A stretch of DNA of 64,000 nucleotides from Cololabis saira. Lineage: Eukaryota; Chordata; Actinopteri; Beloniformes; Belonidae. Under the pieces are notes generated by a model. It had not been told where the DNA came from, did not search any database, and worked only from the letters and a program-made list of their open reading frames with translations. Numbering within the stretch: position 1 is the first letter of the stretch; every line of letters begins with the position of its first letter. This document shows, one piece after another, positions 12,912 to 23,559 of the stretch. A program made the translations under genes and the position numbers. The DNA is taken from assembly GCF_033807715.1 (NCBI RefSeq), contig NC_084592.1:1839501-1903500 (forward strand), given 5' to 3'.

Positions 12912-13173
12912 TTTTTGTATCCTGCTCAGCAGTGTTTTGGTTTTGTTTAATTTAAATAAATCACTTTTTTTTTGGACCTCCTGCCTCCTGCTCTCCTACA
13001 TCTGGGTCCGACTCCAACCTCATTCCTAACAGAACTGACCAGCCATCATGGACCCAGCAGGAGAGACTTTTGATTTGTGGGTGTTCTTCTACCGTGACAG
13101 AGTGGAGTTCTTTCACCAGGTGTTGAAGAGGACAGGGACCTGTTGGCAGGAGCAGGAATCCCCCTGTTCCTGA
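12912..13173 (+). mobile_element. Gypsy-type LTR end and gag start, truncated
   Basis: Sequence from 12912 to about 13031 matches the 3' part of the two solo LTRs at 50215 and 59993: TGCTCAGCAG, AATAAATC, the CTCCTGCCTCCTGCTCTCCT block, and the end ...CTAACA in place of CTGACA. Past the LTR end the sequence continues as element interior: an ATG at 13048 opens a 41-codon frame starting MDPAGETFDLWVFF, which resembles the N-terminus of Ty3/gypsy Gag in fish. A stop occurs at the border with the 33-bp minisatellite. So this third copy kept part of the LTR plus the Gag start and has lost everything else. Confidence 0.6.
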
Positions 13174-13545
13174 GGTGGTCCCGGACGCACTCGTCCCTGT
13201 TCCAGCGGTGGTCCCGGACGCACTCGTCCCTGTTCCTGAGGTGGTCCCAGACGCACTCGTCCCTGTTCCTGAGGTGGTCCCAGACGCACTCGTCCCTGTT
13301 CCAGCGGTGGTCCCGGACGCACCCATCCCTGTTCCAGAGGTGGTCCCAGACGCACTCGTCCCTGTTCCAGCGGTGGTCCCGGACGCAGTCGTTCCTGTTC
13401 CAGCGGTGGTCCCGGACGCACTCGTTCCTGTTCCAGTGGTGGTCCCGGACGCACTCGTCCCTGTTCCAGTGGTGGTCCCGGACGCACTCGTTCCTGTTCC
13501 AGTGGGGGTCTCGGACGCACCCGTTCCTGTTCCTGAGCGGCACCA
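13165..13545. repeat. 33-bp minisatellite, ~11 units
   Basis: Tandem units of GAGGTGGTCCCGGACGCACT plus 13 more bases, period 33 bp, with point differences. Because 33 is divisible by 3, several frames on both strands stay open (for example repeats of [11 protein letters not shown]); these are not evidence of a gene. The array joins the gypsy gag fragment on the left to the L2/CR1 ORF1 relic on the right. Confidence 0.9.
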
Positions 13546-13750
13546 TCCCGGGTGGGATGGATGCGGTCTCTTCTAATTAGACCGGACTTTCCCCAAAACG
13601 TCTTCCAATTGTCAATAAAGGCCACGTCGTTTTCTGAACACCACCGAGACGACCAGCGGTGGAGCGATGACATGCAGCTAAACATGTCATCACTGGTCAG
13701 ATTGGGGAGGGGACCAGAGAAACCTACGGAGTCCGACAGAGTTTTGGCGT

Positions 13751-15297
13751 GTTTTTTTTTGTCTGCATATATATTAGGGGTGTAACGATACACTAATCTC
13801 ACGATACGGTACGATACACGATAATGAGGTCACGATAACGATATGATATTATAGCAGCATTTTTTTAACAACCGTGAATTAGGAACATATGACTGGAAAA
13901 AATTGTCTTTTATTTGAAAGACACAAAATACAAAACAATGCTGTGCATTTGCCCTATTGTTACAGTTTGTAATGCTTTATAACTGTTTAAGTTTTAAAGA
14001 GCAAGTCAGGCCAACCATTTTCCACAAACTGAACTAAAAGTAAATGTCAGGTTTGCATTATGCATCTTCAGTTTCATACAAGTACAAATATTTTGCCACA
14101 AACTGAATAGTTTCTCTTATTAATGATTTGACTTTTTTCTTTTCCAGAAATTTAACAACTAAAATTAAATAAATAACTAAAAGTAAATAAATACATACAA
14201 TTTTACATCATAAAAAAGATTGATTCATGCTCACCTTATAAGTGTAAGAGGAGATTTATTTTTGTTAAGAAGGTTATTTTGGTAATTGAGGGTTCATTAT
14301 TTTATAAATATATTCTTTATATTCTGATGTAAATCAGGAACTATAATTACATTAGTCAGTTTATCTGTAGTGATTAGTCTGTTTTAGATTGGGCGGAGTG
14401 ATACGCCACAGTACGGCACTAGGTGCTGTGTTGATGTTCTAAAATCCTACACTGTTGAGGGACATTAAAGTACACTGGAACTCAGCAGAAGTTGTCCCGT
14501 GTTTATCCTACTCACGACCCCAAAAAGGTTTAATTTAATAAGGTAAGGCTTAACTCTACACCAGCCTTACATAAGTAAAAGTTCAGAGCTCAAAACCCTG
14601 CAAGTGTCCCGTGATCGGGACCGCAAAACGGTACTAGTTTCTTCTGAGCGGAGGAAGATTTTGGTCCACGGGTCGAGGCGTGGTCGGATGTGCGTTACCA
14701 GTCAACACAATAGATTAATATTAATAACCCAATATCCAAATACAGTTTGTCACCTCCACGACACGTATTGTGACGTTTTTGTGGCACGATATATTGTTAC
14801 ACCCCTAATATATATTAATGGTAATACCAAGTTTGGTAAAACCTAAAGCATATATATGCATTTTAATATATACTCAAATCTATAATGCTTTTTTTAAATA
14901 ACTAAAATAAACACATGTGAGGGGGGTTCGGGGAGTGGGGTTCGGGGTGGCATCCGCTGCTAGTCTCAAAACGAGAGAAACACAGGGAAACTCACAACGG
15001 GCACACAAGCCTTTGAGTCTCTGAAACTGAATCAAGACTAGGCTACTGCGATTAACTGTCCCCCAAAACTGTAGAGTGAGTATGTAGGTGAGTGAGCAGG
15101 TGTGTATGTCTGTGTAACTGTGTGTGTGCAAATAGAAAACAAGGCTTTACCTGAACTGCAACTATAGTGGAGGAAAAAGGCCACAACCATGCTACAAGGA
15201 AGAAAACCAAACCCAGGCCACCCACAGTCCCACGGAGGACCAGAAGAGGGTGGAAGGAAACCCCCTGCCAGCAAGCCCCACCCCCTCCCTTGCAGGT
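13751..15297 (-). mobile_element. Retroposed insertion with 10-bp target duplication
   Basis: A 10-bp direct repeat GTTTTGGCGT lies at 13741-13750 and 15298-15307, exactly at the break in the LINE ORF1. Next to the left copy is a T-run, which is a poly-A tail if the insert is read on the minus strand. This is the signature of target-primed retrotransposition. Without the 1.03-kb DNA element nested in it the insert is about 515 bp. I do not recognise its source; it could be a SINE, a LINE end or a retrocopy. Confidence 0.65.
13776..14806. mobile_element. 1.03-kb DNA transposon, AGGGGTGTAAC termini
   Basis: The left end AGGGGTGTAACGATAC and the right end GATATATTGTTACACCCCT are inverted repeats. 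The flanks are AT-repeats, so the duplication (TA or 8 bp) cannot be called and the superfamily (hAT or Tc1/mariner) stays open. The interior has no transposase. Confidence 0.65.
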
Positions 15298-15831
15298 GTT
15301 TTGGCGTAGGTACACACTGACACAATCTTAATTTTAGTGACTTCCGACTGGTGTAGACGGGTGTGATTAGCGCTGACATATATGATAACTTTACCAAATT
15401 TACGATTACTCTTTGCCAGCAGCTTCAAATTTACTTCAATGTCGCCCACTCTGGCCCCCGGGATGTGTCGCTGAGTGGAGAAAAATGGTTAGAGACGTGA
15501 AGCGAGTGGTGGTGTTCCGTGAGCCCTTTAGGACTACGCTTCACCGTCACCCAGCCGCCCTGCCTGGCCGGCTGCTCGGGAGCTGCAGGGGAGCGGCTAC
15601 CAGCAGCTGCTACAGGCCGGTCCGCCGCTTAGCCTGGCTAGCTGACGAGTCTACGGGACTATGGTCTAGTTGGTGGAACCGGACCTCTAACTGACTGAGC
15701 CTCGCCTCCAGTCCTATGAATAAACTACACTTCAGACACTTACCGTCTTCACCTAAGGAGGCAGAGGCATAGCTAAACATTACACACACTGAGCAGCAAG
15801 GAGGTGAAACGGTGGGAGAAGAGAAGGCCAT

Positions 15832-16559
15832 GCTAAGAGGCTAACAGAGGCTAACAGACAGAAAATGTATCGGTGTTTGGTGACAATGAAAGTTACAGAA
15901 GAGAAAAATGTGCAAGTGTTGAATTAAAGACAGAAGTTTACCAGATATAGTATTATTTTATCAGAAAACAAAGAGCTTGCAACATAGTGCAACGGCAACA
16001 GACTGCAAACAGGAAGTGACGCAATACGTGATCATTGTGCCGAATCACAAATGGTCTTTACAGTTTTGATGCAGACGATTTAATTACATTTCTTTTTTTG
16101 GATCTAAGGTACCGCTGACTAAGCAGAAGCAGCAGCAGCCTTAATAAATCCTGATTGTTAATTTATCCTGGCAAATATTTTGGCTTAATCCACTTTCTTG
16201 GTTTTGTGAAACAGGCTTTTTTTTTTTTTGATTTTAATGTTTTCATTTGGGGTTTTTTCCTATCTTTCTGGCTGTACATTTTATACATTTATTTGAAATT
16301 TTCCGAATTTAGCATTAACCTGTAACATGTATATTGGGTCCTACACTCAATATATTCCTGCAAAACTTTAACTTTGAATCAAACAGAGTTATCAAAACAT
16401 GTTCAATGTAAGTTAAAGGCAATTTAACATTAGAGACAACTGTCATAGTTCTGGTTTGCTTATAACAAATGAAAACCTTTTATAGGTTTACAATGGTTTA
16501 TTTTAGGATCATTTTCTTTGAATTGTCAGACCCAGTAATGTAACCCTCTCAATCTTCAG
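15832..16559. other. No gene seen; upstream intron of thsd7b
   Basis: The first part may be 5' UTR of the LINE whose ORF1 starts at 15831. From there to the splice acceptor the sequence is AT-rich with no coding signal. The last bases read CTCTCAATCTTCAG, a good polypyrimidine/acceptor. Confidence 0.5.
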
Positions 16560-16808
16560 TTTTTGTCGCAAGGATACCGCCCTCCTGACCTTCAAGGTGT
16601 GTCAGATGCCCAATGACTGTCAGACATCTGAATGGTCATCGTGGAGTCCTTGCTCTAAGACCTGCCGGTCCAATGATCTGTCTCCTGGTTACCGTCTACG
16701 GTCACGGATCATGACACAGATTCCACATGGCGGAGGAAGGCAATGTCCTGGTCTTGAGGAAAAAGAAGCTTGCAACATCATTGGAGATTTACTTCCAAAA
16801 TGCCCCAG
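16560..16808 (+). CDS. thsd7b: thsd7b internal coding exon (TSP1 repeat)
   Basis: A 249-bp internal exon. The acceptor is TTCAG before 16560 and the donor is AG|GTAATC after 16808. It enters with one base of a codon and leaves with two. It encodes FCRKDTALLTFKVCQMPNDC followed by a thrombospondin type-1 repeat with TSEWSSWSPCSKTC and GGRQCPGLEEKEAC, ending GDLLPKCP. The WSxWSxC core carries the tryptophans and cysteines of TSP1 repeats. THSD7 proteins are large single-pass membrane proteins with many TSP1 repeats; THSD7A acts in endothelial migration and is a podocyte antigen, and THSD7B is less studied. From recall this exon fits THSD7B better than THSD7A (DCQTSEWS, CSKTCRS, LLxxCPRY). The ATG inside is not a start; upstream exons lie outside the recognisable sequence. 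Confidence 0.88.
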
Positions 16809-17123
16809 GTAATCCCTCATACTAACAATAGTGAATATCATCCCTTCTAAAATTCATAGTCTTCAGAAGCAAAAGTTGTGTTGATGTGTAATGTGCTCTG
16901 CACATGTATGCGCATAAATATTTACTTGTTCTCTTATTGCTGAAGGAAAGCCAGGAGCAATTAAATATTCATCCATCTTTCCGACCAACTATTAAATTCT
17001 ACTTTTCTGAATTCGCGTTGCAGGGTCAGCAGCCAAGGCAGAGAGGCCTCCCCCTCCTTGGCCTCTCCCTTGCTCATAAACTAGAACACATGATACTTAT
17101 GGTCCTACATATGAGGTAGCAAC

Positions 17124-17430
17124 TCATGCCAAACCCAGAAAAGACATACATGTACCTCTTTTTTTCTGAGTGACAACCGTAGTCTCCGATTTAGAGGTGC
17201 ATATTCTCATCCTTGCCATTTCACACTTTGCTGCAAACTGCTCAAAAGAAAGCTGAAGATCATAACATGATGATGCAAAAAAGAGTGGATCATCTGCAAA
17301 AAACAAAGCTTCAAACCTGAAGCCACCAAACCACCGCCCTTCCACCCCTTGATCGCACCTACAAATTTTGCCAATAAAAGTTATGAAAATAATCAGTGAC
17401 AAAAGGTAATCCAACTGTCACCTGTAAATA
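17124..17430 (-). pseudogene. LINE reverse-transcriptase fragment, Rex/jockey-like
   Basis: The minus strand encodes FITFIGKICRCDQGVEG, FGGFRFEALFFADDPLFFASSCYDLQLSFEQFAAKCEMARMRI and STSKSE-like CTSKSETTVV. This is the palm region of a fish LINE reverse transcriptase around the FADD catalytic box. About 90 residues remain open; nothing of the endonuclease or tail is attached. It lies in the first visible thsd7b intron, opposite to the gene. Confidence 0.75.
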
Positions 17431-17549
17431 AACGGTGTTACCACTAGCATTGCGGTCTCTTGCTCTGTTTGTATAGGGAGCAATAGTTAAGGATTCTAGT
17501 GAGGGTAAAGAGCAGGTCCAGTGTTCTACATCCAGGAGAGAATCTACAA

Positions 17550-18171
17550 TGACTACGTTTACATGCAGTCAAAATTCGGGTTATTGCTAATATTCCGGTT
17601 ACTGAAACATTCGGAATATTCCGTTTACATGCGTGCGCAAACAGGGTTATCCCTGTATACATGATATTTAATCATTCGGGATATCTGGATCGAACCAGCG
17701 ATGCGCGGAGAATGTGATGACGCAATTACCGTCATTTCCTTCTTCTTCCTGTATCTAAATTCAAAACAAATGCTGCTTCGCTCAACTTTTTGCTCACCTT
17801 CTTTTAATTCTCGCTATCCGTGTACTTTCTACCGTCTACAAATGCAGAAATGTTCATATCCTTCATTACATTTATGAAGTGATTAGTCTCCTCCTGGTCT
17901 TGGTTTCTCCGTGTTTATAAGAACTTCCTGGACTCGAAAGACCAGGATTCCTTGCGAACAGAGCATGTGCAGAAAACAAATTCATGTTCCGTTTGATGGG
18001 GAAATTCCGTTAGGCGTTTACATGGCAGAATATTCGAGTTTTAAAAAACCCGAATATGACCAAATTCGGGTTATTCAAAGGGGTTATTGGTGTTTACATG
18101 GCCGTGCAAATTCAGGTTATTGCCAATATTCGGGTTTTAAAAGGGTTATTGACTGCATGGAAACGCAGTCA
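17550..18171. mobile_element. 622-bp MITE, TGACTGCGTTTACATGCA termini
   Basis: The left end TGACTACGTTTACATGCAGT and the right end ACTGCATGGAAACGCAGTCA are inverted repeats, and sub-terminal blocks (AATATTCGGGTT, GTTTACATG) also recur inverted. The interior is non-coding. No clean target duplication was found. Confidence 0.7.
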
Positions 18172-18439
18172 TTGTTTGTTCTGAATCCAAGGTTTAACAA
18201 TAGACTGGACTGTCTTCTCCAGCCTATACTTTACAAGGGAGGCTCATAAGGTTTACAACCTGTGAGCCTGATGCCTCTCAAGTCCTTTTCAAAGAAACTG
18301 GTTATGGAATCCACATTGTGTGTTGATGTGAGCCTGTCTATACTCCACCCAGTGCCAATAAATTGTGTTCCTTTTTCCACCAGAAGGGCAGGATTCCATG
18401 TCCCATTAGCCAGTTTTGGAAGGCAAATGCTTTTGCCAA

Positions 18440-18656
18440 GACCTTTGGCTTTGCCTACCACCCATAATACACTGTACCTACTGTACGCTTGTATCCAAAG
18501 TGACTTACATCTGAGACACACACACCAGGGAGCAATTAGGGTTCAGGCCTTGCTCAGGTGCCCACGGTGGTTCATCTTGGTTGTCAGGGGCTTGAACCTG
18601 GGTCCTCCAAACCCAAGCCCACCTCTCTAGCCACTAGACTACCACCCCCCTAACCG
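18440..18656 (-). mobile_element. tRNA-derived SINE
   Basis: On the minus strand the head reads GTCTAGTGGCTAGAG (A-box-like), then GGTTCAAGCCC (B box of the RNA polymerase III promoter). Further on, the body contains CTAATTGCTCCC and a tail GTAAGTCACTTTGGATACAAGCG, the conserved end shared by many fish SINEs and LINEs. It is too diverged and long to be a working tRNA gene. Confidence 0.7.
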
Positions 18657-18860
18657 TTCTTGCGGGTGGTGAGCTCACAGGAAAGAAAACCCATGTTGCT
18701 CGTTGGGGCTGAGCCCAACCAGGCCCCACTGATAAATGTCCAGCGACCAAGCATTAGCCAACAAGCCCCTACCCCAGCCCTGGCTCCAGGATGGGGTCCC
18801 AGTAACCCAGGTCCAGGCAAGTAGGTTAATGCCCCCTCCCCCGGCTCTCCTTGTTTGTTC
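18657..18860 (-). repeat. LINE-derived fragment
   Basis: GGGGCTGAGCCCAACCAGGCCCC and CAGGATGGGGTCCCAGTAACCC are blocks I associate with a common fish LINE non-coding region. No protein is encoded. Edges are approximate. Confidence 0.35.
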
Positions 18861-19010
18861 ATATATCCATAATTTACTTTTATTTAAATAACTTCTTCAT
18901 TCAACCAGAAAACTCTTAGTTACAGTGACCTAACCAGATATTAATTGATTAACCTTGGATGATCAACTGGTGTGCCAGATCCGTATTGTATTTGAGTTAA
19001 CATAGGTTAA

Positions 19011-19424
19011 AGGGGACCTATTATGAAAAACAGGTTTTCTCTTGCTTTAACATATATAAAGTGGCCTCCCCTCAGCCTGCCAACTCAGAGAAGGAGGAAA
19101 GCAACCACATTCTGCAGTGTCTGTACAGCCGCCCGGATGAGCCGTCCAGTGTGATGTGGATCTACGAGCCGTTCAGATTATGCGCTCGCCATTTTTTCGT
19201 AGCGGTGTATCGGGTCATTCAGGCAGCCAATCAGCACAGTGCCTCATTATCATAGCCCCGCCCACTCAGAATCCTGCATAGATAATGAGGTTAGAGAATG
19301 GGAAGATAAAGACATGGCTCAGAGGCTGAATTTCTAATGTATTTAGCAAAAACAATCAAAAGCTTGTTTTTAAGACATTCAAGACCTGTTTAAAATAGGT
19401 ATTAGATGCCATAATAGGTCCCCT
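19011..19424 (+). mobile_element. Kolobok-like MITE, 414 bp, TTAA duplication
   Basis: Perfect 15-bp termini AGGGGACCTATTATG and its complement, each flanked by TTAA (19007-19010 and 19425-19428). The interior shares both ends with the larger transposase-bearing copies at 28115 and 31037 in this window, so it is their internally deleted relative. It lies in the intron 0.5 kb upstream of the next thsd7b exon. Confidence 0.85.
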
Positions 19425-19949
19425 TTAATATAACATGCACTGGACAAAGTAGTCATTGGAGAACTACATTATTTATTGTTGTATTTGTTGAATTTAAAAT
19501 AGAGTGCCTGGGAACAGAGGGTTTACAAGATTAGAGAAAACTCATTACAGAAATTAAGCATTTCATAGATTACTAGAGGCTGTTCTGGTAATCTCCCCAA
19601 ATGTCCTGAGTTTCTGCATCACTGCATTTTTCATAGTTGAAACCAAACATTTGTTAAAGATTTCTGAAATCAATATAAGCTTGCATCCCTCCTCCTGACA
19701 CATTGCGAGAAAGGTTCTTGTAAGAGACTATACCCACTAATCTGCTTTATGCTTCCTGAGGCTTGTTGTAAGCAACTCTCATGGCTGTGTGTATACTGAT
19801 ACTTTAAACTTTGATCTTGTGAGGACAATAATTTTTTTGGGGAAAGTATGTAAACATGATTCTAATGACCAATGTCACCAAGTCCATTTTTATAGCAGCT
19901 TTCTTGATTTACCTTGTATATATGTTTCCATGCCCGTGTGCTCTGTCAG

Positions 19950-20119
19950 GTATGTGTGGAGGACCAGTGACTGGGGTGATTGCCACATCCTGCCCTTACT
20001 GAGCCAGCAGGACCAGCGGCTGGCTAATGTCAGTAGTCTGTGTGGAGGAGGTATCCAGATCAGGAAGACTTTTTGTGTTCAAGCTCAAGATGATTCGGCA
20101 CCACATCTCAGGAAGGAAG
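19950..20119 (+). CDS. thsd7b: thsd7b internal coding exon
   Basis: A 170-bp exon with acceptor TGCTCTGTCAG before 19950 and donor AG|GTGAGG after 20119. It completes the split AGG codon of the previous exon and ends one base into the next codon, so phases match on both sides. It encodes YVWRTSDWGDCHILPLLSQQ, then LCGGGIQIRKTFCVQ and LRKE. The YVWRTSDW...LLSQQD...CGGGIQxR pattern is a hallmark of the variant TSP1 repeats in THSD7A/B, next to the exon above. Conserved cysteines of the repeat are present. The intron after it is 25 kb because of transposon insertions. Confidence 0.9.
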
Positions 20120-20500
20120 GTGAGGGAGGAAGAAGGTTTTAAAAAAAATAAATCCCCTTCATCCCGGGGTTAGTTTAACACATGATGTCTCATGAGATAC
20201 AAATTAATTAAAGCATGATTTTTAAATATTAAAATTGAGGTAAACAGCAGAATGTTGTATTGGTTACATTGATTGAAAAAACCCCAACATAAACTGAAAA
20301 ATCTACCATGTTTAGTGTTCAAATATACAAGAGCTTTAGAAAATAAAAGTCTATTTCACTGAGCTGCATTGAAGGATTTGAACAGTAGCAGACACGTGCT
20401 TGTGCCTATGTGCCAATTCTCATTTTACTTTTTAAATATGTAAACTGTTATTCTCACCTTATCTTGATGTCCTTTGGTAATCTCAAAATCTCATGAATCC
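20120..20500. other. Intron, no feature seen
   Basis: AT-rich intron start following a consensus donor. No repeat or coding signal is recognised. Confidence 0.5.
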
Positions 20501-20815
20501 AGCTGAGGAGCCAGCGCTTGGAAGAGCTCCACTTTTGAAACACTCCTGGTGAGAGCGAAGGATGGAGCACAGTCGCTCAAAACTGGACCACATCGCTTGC
20601 ACTCCCTGTGGGAGTCAAGCTTTAGGTCAATGTCACGGTCAAATGTATTTATATTGCACATTTTAAAACAACAAAGTTGATTAAAGTACCTAACAATCAA
20701 ACAAATCATAATTTCAAAGCAGGAAGATATAATAAAAAACAATAAAAGACAAATAAAATCAAAATAGCAATACAGTCCAATAAATGTCTGTGTTGTGGGC
20801 AAGGCAATTTTATTT
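20501..20815 (-). repeat. Probable LINE 3'-end fragment
   Basis: Blocks such as TATTTATATTGCACATTTTAAAACAAC and AAAGTGC/ACAATCAAAC-like runs resemble a common fish LINE tail. There is no coding sequence. Low confidence. Confidence 0.3.
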
Positions 20816-20816
20816 A

Positions 20817-21818
20817 CAGTGGGTCAAAAAAGTATTTAGTCAGCTACCAAGTTCTCCCACTTTAAAAAGGTGAGAGAGGCCTGTAATTTCCATCATAGGT
20901 AACTTCTACTATGAGAGACAGAATGGGGGGAAAGAATCCAGGAAATCACAGCGTAGGATTTTTACTGAATTAATTGGTAAATTCCTGGGTAAAATTAGTA
21001 TTTGGTCATCTACAAAGAAGCAAGATTTCTGGCTCTCACAGACCTGTAACTTCTTCTTTAAGTGGTTCCTTTATCCTCCACTCCACTCGTTAGCTGTATT
21101 AAGGGGACCTGTTTTAACTGGTTATCAGTATAAAGACACCCGTCCACAACCTCAAACAGTCACACTCCAAACTCCACTCCACCTTGTATGGAAGACATAC
21201 AAGACACTGATAATCTCCCTCCATCTGGGGCTCCATCAAGATCTCACACCGGGGGGTAAAAATGATCACAAGAACGGTGAGTAAAGATCCCATAACCACA
21301 CGGGGGATGTAGTGCAGTGTTTCTCAATCCTGGTCCTCGTGGGCCCCTGTCCTGCATGTTATAGATGTTTCCCTGCACCAACACACCTGATTCTAATTAA
21401 TTGTCCTAATCAGCTTGTCACCAAGGTCTGCACAACTCTGTTGATGACACAGGTACTTGTATCAGGGTGTGCTGAAGCAGGGTAGCATCTAAAACATGCA
21501 GGACAGGGGCAGACAAGGACCAGGATTGAGAACCACTGACCTAGTGAAGGACCTGCAGAGAGCTGGGACCAGAGTAACAAAAGAACCATCAGTAACACAC
21601 TACGCCACCAGGGACTCAGATCCTGCAGGGCCAGACGTTCCCCTGCTGAAGACAGGACATGCCCAGGTCTGAAGTTTGCTAGAGAGCATTAGGATGATGC
21701 AGAAGAGGAGTGGGAGAATGTTATATGGTCAGATGAAACCAAAATAGAAATTTTTGGTGGAAACACAACTTGTCGTGTTTGGAGGAGAAAGAAAGCTGAG
21801 CTGCATCCATACTCCATA
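20817..21818 (+). pseudogene. Tc1-like transposon, 3'-truncated and interrupted
   Basis: It begins CAGTGGGTCAAAAAAGTATT after a TA dinucleotide, a known fish Tc1-like terminus. The degenerate transposase follows in the plus orientation: helix-turn-helix region around 21110-21300 (blocks matching GKTYKTTDNLPPSGAP), then after a nested MITE the catalytic core start with the first aspartate in a WSDET block near 21728 and a GG-NTTCRVWR block. It breaks off at about 21818, at the composite GGGCCC repeat, so the second aspartate and the glutamate are missing. Many stops and shifts are present. Confidence 0.75.
21315..21538. mobile_element. hAT-type MITE, copy 1 of 3
   Basis: Ends CAGTGTTTCTCAATCCTGGT and its imperfect complement, flanked by 8-bp sequences ATGTAGTG and ACCTAGTG (6 of 8 identical). 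It interrupts the Tc1 transposase. Better duplications are seen for the copy at 49349. Confidence 0.75.
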
Positions 21819-23227
21819 CAGAATCTGATGACACCACCCACGACTCTCTATGTCAAACCATTTAAAAGTTATAGCAGAAAATCGGGACAACCAATCAGAA
21901 GAAGGGGCGGGGCTAATTAAGGCCAAAGAAGCTCAAGGACTCATTACAGAGTCCCATGACACCACCCACGACTCTCTTTGTGAAACCATTCAAAAGTTAT
22001 GGCAGAAAATAGGGACAACCAATCAGAAGAAGGGGCGGGGCTAATTCAGGCCAAAGAAGGTCAAGGACTCAATACAGCATCCGATGACACCACCCACAAC
22101 TCTCTATGTCAAACCATTCAAAAGTTATAGCAGAAAATTGGGACAACCAATCAGAAGAAGGGGCAGGGCTAATTCAGGCCAATGAAGCTCAAGGACTCAA
22201 TACCGATTCAGGTGACACCACCCACGACTCTTTATGTCAAACCTTTCAAAAGTTATGGCAGAGAAAGGTATTCTAGGGGGCGCATTTGAGCCGTTAGGCC
22301 ACGCCCATTAATGCAAACCATTAAATATCAAATTTATCACCAGGCCTGGCTTGCATGCAAAATTTGGTGACTTTTGGAGAACTATCAAATATGGACCAAT
22401 CAGATGAAGGGGAGGCTTTTTGGCGTCTAGCGCCGCCACAGTAACACTTTTGAAAGAGAAAAGTAATGCGCGTAGTCGCAAGATGAAGACGCACATTTTG
22501 ATTTATAACACACCTGGGTGCACGTTACGGTTCGGGCCGTATTAATTGCCGAAGGAATGGCAATAAATTGCGCCAAAATTACACAATGAATTCAAAATGG
22601 CCGACTTCCTGTTCGGTTTCGGCCATGGCGCCAAGAGACTTTTCTTTAAGTTTTTTCTGTCTGAACCAACCAGATGAAGGGTGGGCGCGCTTTTTGGCGT
22701 CTAGCGTCGCCACGGAAACGCTTTTGAAAGACAAAAGTAATGCGTGTTGTTGCAGGATGGAGACGCACATTTTGATATATAACACACTTGGGGGCACGTC
22801 ACGGTTCGGGCCGTATTAACTGCCGAAGGAATGGCATAAATTGCGCCAAAGTGACACGATTAATTCAAAATGGCCGACTTCGTGTTCGGTTTCAGCCATG
22901 TCGCCAAGAGACTTTTCTTTAAGTTGTGTACTGATACAGGTGTGTAGCGATTTTCGTGCATGTATGTCAAACCGTATTGTGGGGCTTGAGGCACAAAGTT
23001 TTCTATGGGGCGCTGTTGAGCCATTTTGCCACGGCCATTAAGGTAAACCATTAAATATAAAATTTTTCGCCAGGCCTGACTTGCATGCAAAATTTGGTGA
23101 CTTTTTGGGCACGTTTAGGGAGGCAAAAAGGCCCTCCTTTCGTCAGAAGAAAGAAAAAAGAAAGAAAGAAAAAAAAAATTCCTACAGATACAATAGGGCC
23201 TTTGCACTGAAGGTGCTCGGGCCCTAA
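21819..23227 (+). repeat. Composite GGGCCC repeat, copy A (left-truncated)
   Basis: Four tandem units of about 127 bp (near 21827, 21954, 22083 and 22209, each with GACACCACCCAC, CAAAAGTTAT and CAATCAGAAGAAGGGGC) are followed by two longer related modules with GGCGTCTAGCG, TATAACACACCT and TTCGGGCCGTATTAA. The copy ends AAGGTGCTCGGGCCCTAA. No protein is encoded. The same modules make up 60611-63594. Confidence 0.8.
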
Positions 23228-23559
23228 AAAAGGAAAAAGTGGTCAAACACTTTTGAAAAAGCTCCAGGGAGCCACTAGGGCGGCGCTAAAGAGCGCTTTA
23301 GAGCCGCAGGTTGCCACCCCTGTCCTAGTCCATGCGGCCTGGTGACGACTAAAATCTGATTGGTCGATTATTTAGGTTGTGACCATTTATACTGCACTTT
23401 TGTTTGGTAAATTTTAGACCCTCCAATTTATTTAACTGGTTAAGAACACACAAGAGGGCGTGGTGGAGTTTTTGTTTTGTGTCTCAAATGTCCGGTGTTA
23501 TGACGGGAAGTTTTTTTTAAATTATTTTTTGACCACTTCTTTGGACTTGTATTATCATA
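23228..23559. other. No gene seen; possible hAT end and BEL LTR part
   Basis: GCAGGTTGCCACCCCTG near 23308 resembles a hAT terminus. TGTTATGACGGGAAG near 23498 could be the start of the BEL/Pao 5' LTR, because gag remnants follow after the MITE. Neither is certain. Confidence 0.3.

Larger units (their letters stand above)
13546..15831 (-). pseudogene. L2/CR1-like LINE ORF1 with esterase domain, deleted and split
   Basis: On the minus strand, 15610-15831 encodes a start (MAFSSPTV...) with a CxxC...CLKC zinc-binding pattern and a short coiled coil (FIGLEARLSQLEVRF). Downstream sequence runs to 15449, then a GNH-like esterase block ([20 protein letters not shown]). An internal deletion has removed the part between. 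The frame is interrupted at 15298 by a 1.5-kb insertion and continues on its other side (13546-13750) with [18 protein letters not shown] and RRDRIHP, the last holding the catalytic DxxH of SGNH hydrolases. ORF1 proteins with a zinc/coiled-coil start and an esterase are known from CR1 and zebrafish L2 elements. The 3' part and ORF2 are absent. Confidence 0.7.

Noticed and set aside
13165..13545. CRISPR-like array
   Set aside because: Units are directly tandem with no unique spacers, and the genome is vertebrate. The same applies to 48961-49113 and 35490-36100.
12961..13802. Several long repetitive frames on both strands, possible structural protein
   Set aside because: The 33-bp unit keeps frames open by arithmetic; the real coding content is the gypsy Gag start and the LINE esterase piece at its edges.
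18580..18650. tRNA gene
   Set aside because: A and B boxes are present, but they head a SINE with a conserved tail; a cloverleaf is not maintained.
22568..23090. Repeated small frames (MRQNYTMNSKW type) as a gene family
   Set aside because: The same frames recur on both strands in each module of the composite repeat and are broken differently each time.
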